From positions 1 through 43,494 of the forward strand of contig NZ_WFKJ01000024.1 in the NCBI RefSeq assembly GCF_009208075.1: a stretch of DNA of 43,494 bases, written 5' to 3'. Each line of letters begins with the position of its first letter. Position 1 is the first letter of the stretch. Origin of the DNA: Poseidonibacter ostreae (lineage in GTDB: Bacteria > Campylobacterota > Campylobacteria > Campylobacterales > Arcobacteraceae). Below are positions 27,598 to 36,383 of the stretch, in pieces. The notes beneath the pieces are model-generated. The model made no database searches and had not been told where the DNA came from. It saw only the letters and a program-made list of their open reading frames with translations. The translations under genes were made by a program, and so were the position numbers.

Positions 27598-29582
27598 TGA
27601 AAATTAATTACTGTGATGCACTTGTAATTGGTGGAGGACTTGCAGGTTTAAGAGCTGCAGTTGCTGCACAAAAAAAAGGTTTAAATACAGTAGTACTATC
27701 ACTTGTACCTGTTAAAAGATCTCACTCTGCAGCTGCTCAAGGTGGTATGCAAGCATCTTTAGGAAACTCTAAGATGTCTGATGGAGATAATGAAGATTTA
27801 CACTTTGCTGATACTGTAAAAGGTTCAGATTGGGGATGTGATCAAGAAGTTGCAAGAATGTTTGTACATACAGCACCAAAAGCAATTAGAGAATTAGCTG
27901 GTTGGGGTGTTCCTTGGACTAGAGTTAGAGAAGGTTCAAGAGAAGCTGTTATTAATGCTAAGAAAACAACTGTAACAGAAGATGCTGATAGACATGGTTT
28001 AATTATGTCTAGAGACTTCGGTGGTACTAAAAAATGGAGAACATGTTACACTGCTGATGCAACTGGACATACTATGTTATTTGGTGTTGCTAATGAAGCA
28101 TTAAAACATGATGTTGATATTAGAGATAGAAAAGAAGCACTTTCTTTAATCCATGAAAATGAAAGATGTTATGGAGCAATTGTAAGAGATTTAATTACTG
28201 GTGAATTAGAAGCTTATGTTGCAAAAGGAACATGTATAGCAACTGGTGGATATGGAAGAGTATTTAAACAAACTACTAATGCTGTAATTTGTGAAGGTAT
28301 TGGTGCAGCTATTGCACTTGAAACTGGAATTGCAACTTTAGGAAATATGGAAGCTGTTCAATTTCACCCTACTCCAATTGTACCATCAGGTATTTTATTA
28401 ACTGAAGGTTGTAGAGGTGATGGTGGAATCTTAAGAGATGTTGATGGACATAGATTTATGCCAGATTACGAACCTGAGAAAAAAGAACTAGCTTCAAGAG
28501 ACGTTGTTTCTAGAAGAATGATTGAACATATTAGAAATGGTAAAGGTGTTCCATCACCATATGGAGATCATATTTGGTTAGATATTTCTATTCTTGGTCG
28601 TGAGCATATTGAAAAGAACTTAAGAGATGTTCAAGAAATCTGTCAAATCTTTAATGGTATTGATCCTGCTGATGAGGGTAAAAAAGGTTGGGCTCCTGTT
28701 CTTCCTATGCAACATTACTCTATGGGTGGAATTAGAACAAAACCAACTGGTGAGTCTCAAAAATTAGCTGGTCTATTTGTTTGTGGTGAAGCATCTTGTT
28801 GGGATATGCACGGATTTAATAGACTTGGTGGAAACTCAGTATCTGAAACAGTTGTTGCTGGTATGATTGTTGGGAACTATTTTGCTGATTATTGTATTTC
28901 TAATGATGTAGTAATTGGAACAAAAACTGTTCAAAGCTTTATGGATGCTCAAGATAAATATCTTGATGAGATTTTAGCTTATGAGGGAAGCGAAGATATT
29001 TTTAGAATTAAAAATAGAATGCAAAACTTAATGGACGAAAAAGTTGGAATTTTTAGAGATGGAATTAGACTAGCTGAAGCGGTTAATGAATTAGAAGAGC
29101 TATTAATTAAAACAAAACAAATTAATGTTAAGTCTAAAGAAAGAGTTGGAAACCCTGAGCTTGAAGAAGCATATAGAGTTCCAAGAATGCTAAAAGTTGC
29201 ACTATGTGTTGCTAAAGGTGCTAGAGAGAGAACTGAATCAAGAGGTGCTCACTATAGAGAAGATCACTTAAAAAGAGATGATGCAAATTGGTTAAATAGA
29301 ACATTAACTTCTTGGCCAAATCCAAGTGATACACTTCCTACAATCACATATGAAGAATTAGATATTATGACTATGGAAATGCCTCCAGCATTTAGAGGTT
29401 ATGGTGCTAAGGGTATGATTATTGAAAATGAATTATCAGAAAAGAGACAAGCTGTAGTTGATGAAACTGTAGAAAGAATGCAGGCTGAAGGTAAAGATAG
29501 ACATGAAATTCAACATGAATTAATGCCATTTGATTTACCAATGAACTATAGAGAGAAAAATGAAAGAGTAGGAGACTTATAA
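27597..29582 (+). CDS. frdA: Fumarate reductase flavoprotein subunit
   Basis: Catalytic subunit, 661 residues. FAD-binding [13 protein letters not shown] at 12-24. His43 in [10 protein letters not shown] is the expected site of covalent FAD attachment (His43 also in Wolinella). Active-site His257 (FHPTP) and Arg301 (SRDVVSRR) match the substrate and proton-shuttle residues, with a further active-site His373 in HYSMGG. It interconverts fumarate and succinate on the cytoplasmic face. No signal peptide, so it is not the periplasmic Mfr type. Shares one base with frdC and one with frdB. Confidence 0.97.
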   Translation: MKINYCDALVIGGGLAGLRAAVAAQKKGLNTVVLSLVPVKRSHSAAAQGGMQASLGNSKMSDGDNEDLHFADTVKGSDWGCDQEVARMFVHTAPKAIRELAGWGVPWTRVREGSREAVINAKKTTVTEDADRHGLIMSRDFGGTKKWRTCYTADATGHTMLFGVANEALKHDVDIRDRKEALSLIHENERCYGAIVRDLITGELEAYVAKGTCIATGGYGRVFKQTTNAVICEGIGAAIALETGIATLGNMEAVQFHPTPIVPSGILLTEGCRGDGGILRDVDGHRFMPDYEPEKKELASRDVVSRRMIEHIRNGKGVPSPYGDHIWLDISILGREHIEKNLRDVQEICQIFNGIDPADEGKKGWAPVLPMQHYSMGGIRTKPTGESQKLAGLFVCGEASCWDMHGFNRLGGNSVSETVVAGMIVGNYFADYCISNDVVIGTKTVQSFMDAQDKYLDEILAYEGSEDIFRIKNRMQNLMDEKVGIFRDGIRLAEAVNELEELLIKTKQINVKSKERVGNPELEEAYRVPRMLKVALCVAKGARERTESRGAHYREDHLKRDDANWLNRTLTSWPNPSDTLPTITYEELDIMTMEMPPAFRGYGAKGMIIENELSEKRQAVVDETVERMQAEGKDRHEIQHELMPFDLPMNYREKNERVGDL

Positions 29583-30316
29583 TGAGTATTGAAAAAGGTA
29601 GAGAAATAACAATATCAGTTCTTAAATTTAATCCACGATCTAAGGTTTCTAAACCTCATTTCGTTGATTATAAATTAGAAGAAACTCCAGGAATGACTCT
29701 TTTTATTGCATTAATGAAAATTAGAGAAGAGTATGACCCAGATTTATCATTTGACTTTGTATGTCGAGCTGGAATTTGTGGTTCTTGTGGAATGGTAGTA
29801 AATGGTAAACCTGCACTTGCTTGTAGAACACTAATTGCAAACTATCCAACTGGAAACTTACAGTTAATGCCAATGCCAGCGTTTGAGCTTATCAAAGATT
29901 TATCAGTTAATACTGGTAAATGGATGGATGCAATGTCTAAAAGAGTTGAATCTTGGATTGTTGATAATGGTGAAGAAAATGATATTACAAAACTTGAAGA
30001 GAGAGTTGATCCAGATGTAGCTGATGCAACTTTTGAACTTGACAGATGTATTGAGTGTGGAATTTGTGTTGCTTCTTGTGGTACTAAACTTATGAGACCA
30101 GATTTTGTTGGACCTGTTGGACTTAACAGAGTTGCTAGATTTGAAGTAGATCCTCATGATAAAAGAACTGCAGAAGATTTCTATGAATTAATCGGTGATG
30201 ATGATGGAATCTTTGGTTGTATGTCTTTATTAGCATGTGAAGACCACTGTCCAAAACACTTACCATTACAAAATAAAATTGCTTACTTAAGAAGAAAATT
30301 AGTAGCATTAAGATAA
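29582..30316 (+). CDS. frdB: Fumarate reductase iron-sulfur subunit
   Basis: Electron-transfer subunit, 244 residues. [2Fe-2S] ligands Cys61, 66, 69, 81 (CRAGICGSC then AC). The [4Fe-4S] motif is Cys156, 159, 162 with Cys223. The [3Fe-4S] set is Cys166, 213, 219. These match the Wolinella and E. coli order. It links the haems of FrdC to the FAD of FrdA. The gene ends just before two consecutive hairpins. Confidence 0.97.
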   Translation: MSIEKGREITISVLKFNPRSKVSKPHFVDYKLEETPGMTLFIALMKIREEYDPDLSFDFVCRAGICGSCGMVVNGKPALACRTLIANYPTGNLQLMPMPAFELIKDLSVNTGKWMDAMSKRVESWIVDNGEENDITKLEERVDPDVADATFELDRCIECGICVASCGTKLMRPDFVGPVGLNRVARFEVDPHDKRTAEDFYELIGDDDGIFGCMSLLACEDHCPKHLPLQNKIAYLRRKLVALR

Positions 30317-30318
30317 TT

Positions 30319-30348
30319 ACGAAAGAGGTTTTTCCTCTTCGTATTTTC
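30319..30348 (+). terminator. Terminator after frdB
   Basis: Stem ACGA-A-AGAGG (30319-30328) with CCTCTTCGT (30334-30342), one bulged A and a TTTTT loop, followed by ATTTTC. It begins 3 nt after the frdB stop. Confidence 0.7.
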
Positions 30349-30362
30349 ATTAGTAATTGTAT

Positions 30363-30407
30363 AAAAAGTTAAGTATCAATCCTTTGATATTTAACTTTTT
30401 GTATTTT
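30363..30407. terminator. Long hairpin between frdB and the dynamin operon
   Basis: A 17-bp stem pairs 30363-30379 with 30384-30400 (outer AAAAAGTTAA with TTAACTTTTT, one G-U pair, 4-nt loop TCCT), followed by GTATTTTAG. It can act as a terminator in both directions. It ends 11 nt before the next start codon. Because a TATAAA hexamer lies at 30360-30365, it could instead be a 5' leader structure of the downstream transcript. Confidence 0.6.
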
Positions 30408-30418
30408 AGGGAGATATA

Positions 30419-32767
30419 ATGAGCTTAGCTAATGACTACTTTTTACTTTATCATGGGATAACATTTGAACAAAATTTAGATGTTGAACCTATTGATACAA
30501 ACATAACAAATGATATATTTTCAATTTATGCTTTAATATTAAGCACGACTAGAAAAAATTGTGATAAATTTTTACCATTAACATCATTTAAAACTTATTG
30601 TCAACAATTAAATGTAAAAACACCATCTAATATTAGTGAGTTAAATCACCTACAACATAATATTGTTGAAAATATTAAGGAAACTAAATCAAAAGAGTTT
30701 ATTGATACTTTGCATGAGTCTTTTGATTATCTTAAAAAAGCAGAAATTGTAAATAATGATGATTATCAAAAACTAGTTTCACTTTTTGACCATAAAGAGT
30801 TAGATATAAATAGTGAAGATATTATTTTAGAAGATAGTAATGAAAAAAAATCGAAATCATCTTTTAAAGAATTAAAACCTATCTTAGAAAATATTATAGA
30901 TGAAATAAAATCTTTAACAAAAAATGAAACTACTTTAAGCGAATTAATTCAAACAAAAGATTATCTAAATAACCAAAAGTTCTCTATAGGAATCACAGGT
31001 GTTATGAATGCTGGTAAATCTACTATGTTAAATGCTTTAATGGGTAGAGAAATCTTAGGTAGTGCCGTTGTACCTGAAACTGCAAACTTAACAGTTGTAA
31101 AACATAATACTCGTGAAAAAGCAAAAGTATTTTATTGGAATACTCAAGAATGGGGAAAAATTGAAACAGCTGCTTTAGAACTTGAATCAATGAGAGAATA
31201 TGTAAATGAAACAATTGAAACATTTGGAGATGAATTAAGTACATATATAAAAAAAGAGTCAAGATATGATGAAGTTGAAATAAATGACCTTTCTTTATAT
31301 ACATCAGCAGAAGCTAGTAATAAAAAATGTAACCTAGTAAAATATGTAGAATTAGGTTCAAATTTAGATTTTCTATCAGATGGTATTGAAATAGTGGATA
31401 CTCCAGGATTAGATGATCCTGTTATTCAAAGAGAAGAGATTACAAAAGAGTATATATCTCAGTGTGACATGATGCTTCATCTTATGAACGTATCTCAAAG
31501 TGCGACACTAAAAGATGTTGAATTTATAATTGATGCCCTACTTTATCAAAATATTTCAAAATTATTAGTAGTAATTACAAGAGCTGATACTGTTTCAAAA
31601 GAGCAATTAGATGAAGTAATCTCTTATACAAAATCTTCAATAGAAAAACAATTAAAAGCTCAAAATAAAGATTCACAACTTGACTATATTTTAAAAACAA
31701 TTAAGTTTATTCCAATCTCAGGAAAAATGGCTTTATTACATAGAACAGGAAGAGAACAAGAAGCCTTAGATGCAGGATTTACATTAGAAGATACTGGTAT
31801 TTTAGAGATTGAAAACTATTTAAATGAAACACTTTTTGGTTCTAGTTCACAAAAGGGTGAAATTATCATCCAATCTGCTAAAACACAGCTTTTAAAAACA
31901 TTAGATAAAAAAAATCTATCTTTAAACTATGAATTAAAACTTTTATCAAAATCAAAAGAAGAGTTGGAAGTTGAGTTAAAAGAGTTTGAAAAGAAGAAAA
32001 TAGTAAATAAAAGAATATTTGATGCAATGAATGAAGATATTATTTATTATAAAAATGATGCTAAGAATTATATAGAATCACTTGAAACTTTTTTAGAAAG
32101 TGAATTAGTTGATCTTCAAACTGTTATAAAACAAAGAGTAATTTCAGATGTTAGATATAGTTTTGAAAAAACAAAAAAAAGACCTGAAAACTCTAGAATT
32201 AAAGTTATTGTTGAAACAGCAATTAAAGATGGAATTATTGATGTTATTAGAGATTACAGATATAAATTTATTGTAAAATCACAAAGTATTGGTGAACAAT
32301 GTGAGCAAAAATATCAAGATTTTGGTTTTGTAATGGGTCATAAAAATGATAACTTTGATGCAAGAGGATTTTTTCAAGATGACTTTAAATCAGGGTTTTT
32401 AACTTCTAATAATGAGATTCTAATTTCTCAAATAACAGGAGCTGTTTCTAAGTCAAAAGCTACTAAATTAAATGAGCTTGATAGAGAAATAGAGAACTTT
32501 ATCAAAGGTCAATTTGAGGGTATTGAACAAAATATAAAAACTAAGGCAAATAAAGTTTCAAACCATTTAGTTGAAACATTTTTTGAAACATTAAACGCAC
32601 CATTAAATAGAGTTAAACAAAAACTTCAAGATGAAGAGAACATTTTACAAAAACAAATTGAATCTTTCGAAGATAATGATAAAAATAGAGCAAATTTATC
32701 TATTGATATTCATAAAAAAATAAAAAATCTAGATCAAATTTCTACTAATATTAAAGGACTAAAATAA
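30419..32767 (+). CDS. Dynamin-like GTPase, first of a pair (DLP1-like)
   Basis: Large bacterial dynamin-like protein, 782 residues. A helical N-terminal region (1-185) precedes the GTPase domain: P-loop GVMNAGKST with Gly194, Lys200, Ser201; switch I threonine in the VVPETANLTVV segment; G3 DTPG at 327-330; G4 TRAD at 387-390. A long helical, partly coiled-coil part (about 490-782) would form neck and trunk. It sits in the same place, after frdCAB, as the C. jejuni pair Cj0411/Cj0412, whose products form a membrane-tethering hetero-oligomer. By analogy this protein acts on the membrane with its neighbour. AGGGAGA lies 4 nt before the ATG. The exact membrane process is unknown. Confidence 0.87.
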   Translation: MSLANDYFLLYHGITFEQNLDVEPIDTNITNDIFSIYALILSTTRKNCDKFLPLTSFKTYCQQLNVKTPSNISELNHLQHNIVENIKETKSKEFIDTLHESFDYLKKAEIVNNDDYQKLVSLFDHKELDINSEDIILEDSNEKKSKSSFKELKPILENIIDEIKSLTKNETTLSELIQTKDYLNNQKFSIGITGVMNAGKSTMLNALMGREILGSAVVPETANLTVVKHNTREKAKVFYWNTQEWGKIETAALELESMREYVNETIETFGDELSTYIKKESRYDEVEINDLSLYTSAEASNKKCNLVKYVELGSNLDFLSDGIEIVDTPGLDDPVIQREEITKEYISQCDMMLHLMNVSQSATLKDVEFIIDALLYQNISKLLVVITRADTVSKEQLDEVISYTKSSIEKQLKAQNKDSQLDYILKTIKFIPISGKMALLHRTGREQEALDAGFTLEDTGILEIENYLNETLFGSSSQKGEIIIQSAKTQLLKTLDKKNLSLNYELKLLSKSKEELEVELKEFEKKKIVNKRIFDAMNEDIIYYKNDAKNYIESLETFLESELVDLQTVIKQRVISDVRYSFEKTKKRPENSRIKVIVETAIKDGIIDVIRDYRYKFIVKSQSIGEQCEQKYQDFGFVMGHKNDNFDARGFFQDDFKSGFLTSNNEILISQITGAVSKSKATKLNELDREIENFIKGQFEGIEQNIKTKANKVSNHLVETFFETLNAPLNRVKQKLQDEENILQKQIESFEDNDKNRANLSIDIHKKIKNLDQISTNIKGLK

Positions 32768-34800
32768 TGAGTGCAAATTTAAAAATATTAGATAGTTTTA
32801 TTAATGAGTTTAAAAATACATACAAAGAAGTTGAAGTTGTGTATGATGAGGGATTATTAGGGGATATTAAAAAAATCCAAGATCGACTTCTTGATCAAAA
32901 GTTTTTTCCTTCAAAACAATTAGAGAGCATTTTACAAAAGCAAATTAGACGTGCGAGATTTCCAATGGAAGTTGCAATAACGGGACAATTCTCTGCTGGT
33001 AAATCAACATTTTTAAATGCCCTACTTTCAAAAAATATTCTTCCAACTGGAATTACTCCAGTTACTTCAAAAGTAAATTTTATTAGTTATGGAGAAGAGT
33101 ATAAACTAAAAATCACTTATTATTCAGGAGCTCAAGAATATGCTCCAATAGAAGCAATAGCAGATTTTACAGACCAAAGGTCTGAGGATATGAAAGATAT
33201 TAAATATCTTACTTTATATGCACCTATGGATATATTAAAAGAGATATCTTTTGTAGATACTCCTGGACTTAACTCACAATCTCAAAGTGATACAGATACA
33301 ACAAGAAGTGTACTAAGAGATGTTGGTGGAATTATTTGGCTAACACTTATTGATAATGCAGGAAAGCAATCAGAAGCAAAAGTTCTAGAAGAGTATATGC
33401 AACTTTTTAAAGATAAATCTTTATGTGTTTTAAATCAAAAAGATAAATTTTCACAAGAGCAAATAGAAACTACTACAAAATATGTATCAGAAAAATTTGG
33501 TAAATATTTTGCACAAGTAACTCCCATCTCAGCTAAAATGGCATTAGATGCAAGAGCCTTACAAAAAACTGTACTTATTGAAGATTCGGTTGATGCAATT
33601 TTAAAAGATTTTAAAAAAGATTTAAATGAAAATTTAAATGCCAATACTTTAGATTTCTTTGAAGAAAAATATGATGTTTTTCAAAATAAATTAAAAGAGA
33701 TTAAATACTCAGATATATCATCAAATTTAAAACTATTAGAAGAATCAAATATTCAAGAAGTATTAGATTTTATAGAACATGAAATGAGACCAAAAGCAGC
33801 AGAAGCAAAAGAGTATGCAATTAAAAAAGATTTAAAAGGTGTCTGTGATATTTTAATCAAAGAGTACCAAACTATTATTGGAGTATATGATGCTTTATGT
33901 AATGTTTTAAAATCTTGTGAAGAAAAAGTACTTAAACAATTTGATGAGATTCATAGTAAGCACTCAAAAGAGTTATTTACAATTTATAACTCACTTGAAA
34001 GTATTATGGAAAAAGTTGCAAGTGAAACTTATAAAAATATTCAAAGAAAGCCTGCTTTTAGATTTGAAGAATCTTCAGGAGGATTTTTAAAGTCTGAAAA
34101 AATTGAAAAAATTCAGTTTGAAACTTACTGGATAAATGCCGATAATATTTATAAAAACCTATTTTATGATGACCAAACTATTGATAAAATGTTTAAAAGG
34201 TCAATTAAGCTTCTTAAAAATGTTGAGCTAAATACGGATGAGGCATTCAGAGAAGTTTACAGACATATCAAAACAGAAGTAAGAAAATGGCAAGAACCAT
34301 ATGAGCTTATTAAAAAACACAGAGAAATTGCATCTGATAGTGAGTTTTCAAATACAAGACACTTTGCTGCAAAAGTATATGAAAATGTACTAAGATCATA
34401 TCATAGAGCTATTTTAGAAAATATTTCTGCTTTAAGAAAAAAGTTTGCTTACTTTAATGGAGCATTATCGTATTCATATATTCAAACTACACAAGCAACT
34501 ATTGCACACTTTGAAGAACAAATTCATGAATCAGAAGAGTTATACAAAAAAGAACCAACTAGGTTTGCAATACAACATCCAAGGGAAGATGAAATTTTAG
34601 CAAAACTAAAAGCAAATTTTGGTTTTGATAAAATCGAAGATTTCTTAACTTCAAGAAGAAACTATTTATTTAAAATTGCGAAATATTCAAAAGAACAATA
34701 TTTAGATATAAATGAAGATAGAATAAACTTTGTAAAATCAAAAGAAGCAGAATATGTTCAAAAAATTAAAGATTTAGAAAAAATAAAAGAGGAAGTTTAA
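32767..34800 (+). CDS. Dynamin-like GTPase, second of a pair (DLP2-like)
   Basis: Second dynamin-like protein, 677 residues, starting within the stop codon of the first (TAATG), so the two are made in a fixed ratio. GTPase motifs: P-loop GQFSAGKST with Gly73, Lys79, Ser80; switch I threonine in LPTGITPVTSK; G3 DTPG at 164-167; G4 NQKD at 223-226. The remainder (about 300-677) is helical with a charged coiled-coil end. Its shorter N-terminus makes it the DLP2 type of the Campylobacter pair. The two proteins are clearly different in sequence, as expected for hetero-oligomer partners. Confidence 0.87.
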   Translation: MSANLKILDSFINEFKNTYKEVEVVYDEGLLGDIKKIQDRLLDQKFFPSKQLESILQKQIRRARFPMEVAITGQFSAGKSTFLNALLSKNILPTGITPVTSKVNFISYGEEYKLKITYYSGAQEYAPIEAIADFTDQRSEDMKDIKYLTLYAPMDILKEISFVDTPGLNSQSQSDTDTTRSVLRDVGGIIWLTLIDNAGKQSEAKVLEEYMQLFKDKSLCVLNQKDKFSQEQIETTTKYVSEKFGKYFAQVTPISAKMALDARALQKTVLIEDSVDAILKDFKKDLNENLNANTLDFFEEKYDVFQNKLKEIKYSDISSNLKLLEESNIQEVLDFIEHEMRPKAAEAKEYAIKKDLKGVCDILIKEYQTIIGVYDALCNVLKSCEEKVLKQFDEIHSKHSKELFTIYNSLESIMEKVASETYKNIQRKPAFRFEESSGGFLKSEKIEKIQFETYWINADNIYKNLFYDDQTIDKMFKRSIKLLKNVELNTDEAFREVYRHIKTEVRKWQEPYELIKKHREIASDSEFSNTRHFAAKVYENVLRSYHRAILENISALRKKFAYFNGALSYSYIQTTQATIAHFEEQIHESEELYKKEPTRFAIQHPREDEILAKLKANFGFDKIEDFLTSRRNYLFKIAKYSKEQYLDINEDRINFVKSKEAEYVQKIKDLEKIKEEV

Positions 34801-34802
34801 AA

Positions 34803-35975
34803 TTGAGACTTCTTGCTTTATTATGTGTTTTTTTAACTCTAAATTTAAATGCCCAAGACTCTAATCTTGATATTAAATTTTTTGGAACATTAGGTGGAGT
34901 TTATAATGACAATAATAAATATCTATATACAAAAGGTCCTCATAGTAAAGATGGTTCATCAAAAAAAATAAATACTTATGTAGATAGTATAGTAGGAACT
35001 CAAGCAACATACAAATTTAATGATAACTTCTCTTTAATATCTCAAGGAATAATCAAAAAAGATGATTTTGGAGATACAGATCCTGCAATTGATTGGGGTT
35101 ATTTAAAATATGATTCAAATGAAAACTTTATTTTTAAATTAGGTCGAATTAAACTACCTTATTATAAAAACTCTAATAACAATAATATTGGTTATTCTAA
35201 ATTAATGATTAGAGAGCCTATTGAAGTATATGGACAAATGCCTTTTGATATATACAATGGGGTAGAGTTTATTTACTCAAATATTATCAACAAATACTTC
35301 TATACAATTCAAGGAAGTTATGGACAAGAAAAGTTTGATATTCCAATTCAAACACTAAATGAAGTTTTTGAAAATGAAATAAAAGATTTAAAAGCAATAA
35401 ATTTCACTTTTGGAAATGACAATATTGAAGCTAGAGCTTCATATTTACATGGAAAGATATCTAGTTCTAGCTCAAGTATAGATACACTATTTTCAAGTTT
35501 AAGACAATATAACTTAAATGATTTAGCTAGTGAATATGAAATGAAAGATAAAAATGCCGAGTATTTTGGTTTAGGTTTATTTATTGATTATGAAAATTAT
35601 ATATTTTCAAGTGAATATGGAAAAAGAAAAGTTGATTCTTTTTACTTAGGTACCTCTGGTTTTTATACAACATTAGGATATAGATTTGGCTCTTTAATTC
35701 CATATTTTACCTATGCAAAAGTAAAAATGATTAAAGATACAAACATAGATAGTATTTCAAATGATTTAAACTATTTAGTAGGAATTCAAAATGTTGCTCA
35801 AGATACAAAAACACTAGGTTTTAAATATCATATAAACCAAAATATTGATTTTAAATTTGAGTATCAAAGAATTAGACCTAGAGGTCTTAATGGTGGGTTT
35901 AATCTAAATCCTACAGGTGATTATGAAAATTCAAACTCTAATATCTATTCTTTTGTAATAGATTTTGTTTTTTAA
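34803..35975 (+). CDS. Outer-membrane beta-barrel (porin-like) protein
   Basis: Predicted outer-membrane barrel of 390 residues. Signal peptide MRLLALLCVFLTLNLNA (cleavage near residue 17), many alternating amphipathic strands (for example FSLISQGIIKKDD, NFIFKLGRIKLPYY), and a terminal phenylalanine (VIDFVF), the usual assembly signal. KLGRIKLPYY followed by a short acidic/Tyr segment resembles barrels annotated as phosphate- or anion-selective porins, but I cannot assign a substrate. The start is TTG at 34803, 2 nt after the dynamin stop, with AGAGGA about 9 nt upstream; the signal peptide begins exactly there. Confidence 0.75.
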   Translation: MRLLALLCVFLTLNLNAQDSNLDIKFFGTLGGVYNDNNKYLYTKGPHSKDGSSKKINTYVDSIVGTQATYKFNDNFSLISQGIIKKDDFGDTDPAIDWGYLKYDSNENFIFKLGRIKLPYYKNSNNNNIGYSKLMIREPIEVYGQMPFDIYNGVEFIYSNIINKYFYTIQGSYGQEKFDIPIQTLNEVFENEIKDLKAINFTFGNDNIEARASYLHGKISSSSSSIDTLFSSLRQYNLNDLASEYEMKDKNAEYFGLGLFIDYENYIFSSEYGKRKVDSFYLGTSGFYTTLGYRFGSLIPYFTYAKVKMIKDTNIDSISNDLNYLVGIQNVAQDTKTLGFKYHINQNIDFKFEYQRIRPRGLNGGFNLNPTGDYENSNSNIYSFVIDFVF

Positions 35976-35984
35976 GAATTTGCT

Positions 35985-36383
35985 ATGAAATTTAATATAT
36001 TAATCTTATTATTCATAATAACAACATTTCTTCAAGCAGAAATTGTAATTGTAACAAACAAAAATTCTGATATAAATAGTTTATCTAAAGAATCAATCAA
36101 ATACTTATATTTAGCAAAAGTAAATACAATCAACGATATTAGAATCAAAGCCTTATTATCTAGAAATAAAACTTTACATGAAAGATTTATTAATAATATT
36201 ATAAATAAAGATATTCAACAATATAGTAGTTATTGGGCAAGATTAGTTTTTACGGGTAGAAAACCAATTCCTAGAAGATTAAGTAGAGAACAAATTAAAG
36301 AAAAACTTGCTGAGAAAAATACAATAATTTATATTGATAAAAAAGATATCAATAAAGACTGGAAAATAGTATATGAAAGATAA
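35985..36383 (+). CDS. Single-lobe PstS-like periplasmic protein
   Basis: Exported protein of 132 residues with signal peptide (1-18, FLQA/E). The mature part follows the PBP-like pattern of short phosphate-binding-protein relatives: SLSKESIKYLYLAK, a polar variable segment, then SYWARLVFTGRKPIPRRL at 82-99, and a final strand TIIYIDKK. Only about one lobe of a PstS fold is present, so it is probably a sensor or adaptor rather than a transport protein. Relatives of this size often sit beside membrane kinases or cyclases. Here it overlaps the kinase gene by 11 nt, suggesting a signalling partner. The ligand is unknown. Confidence 0.72.
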   Translation: MKFNILILLFIITTFLQAEIVIVTNKNSDINSLSKESIKYLYLAKVNTINDIRIKALLSRNKTLHERFINNIINKDIQQYSSYWARLVFTGRKPIPRRLSREQIKEKLAEKNTIIYIDKKDINKDWKIVYER

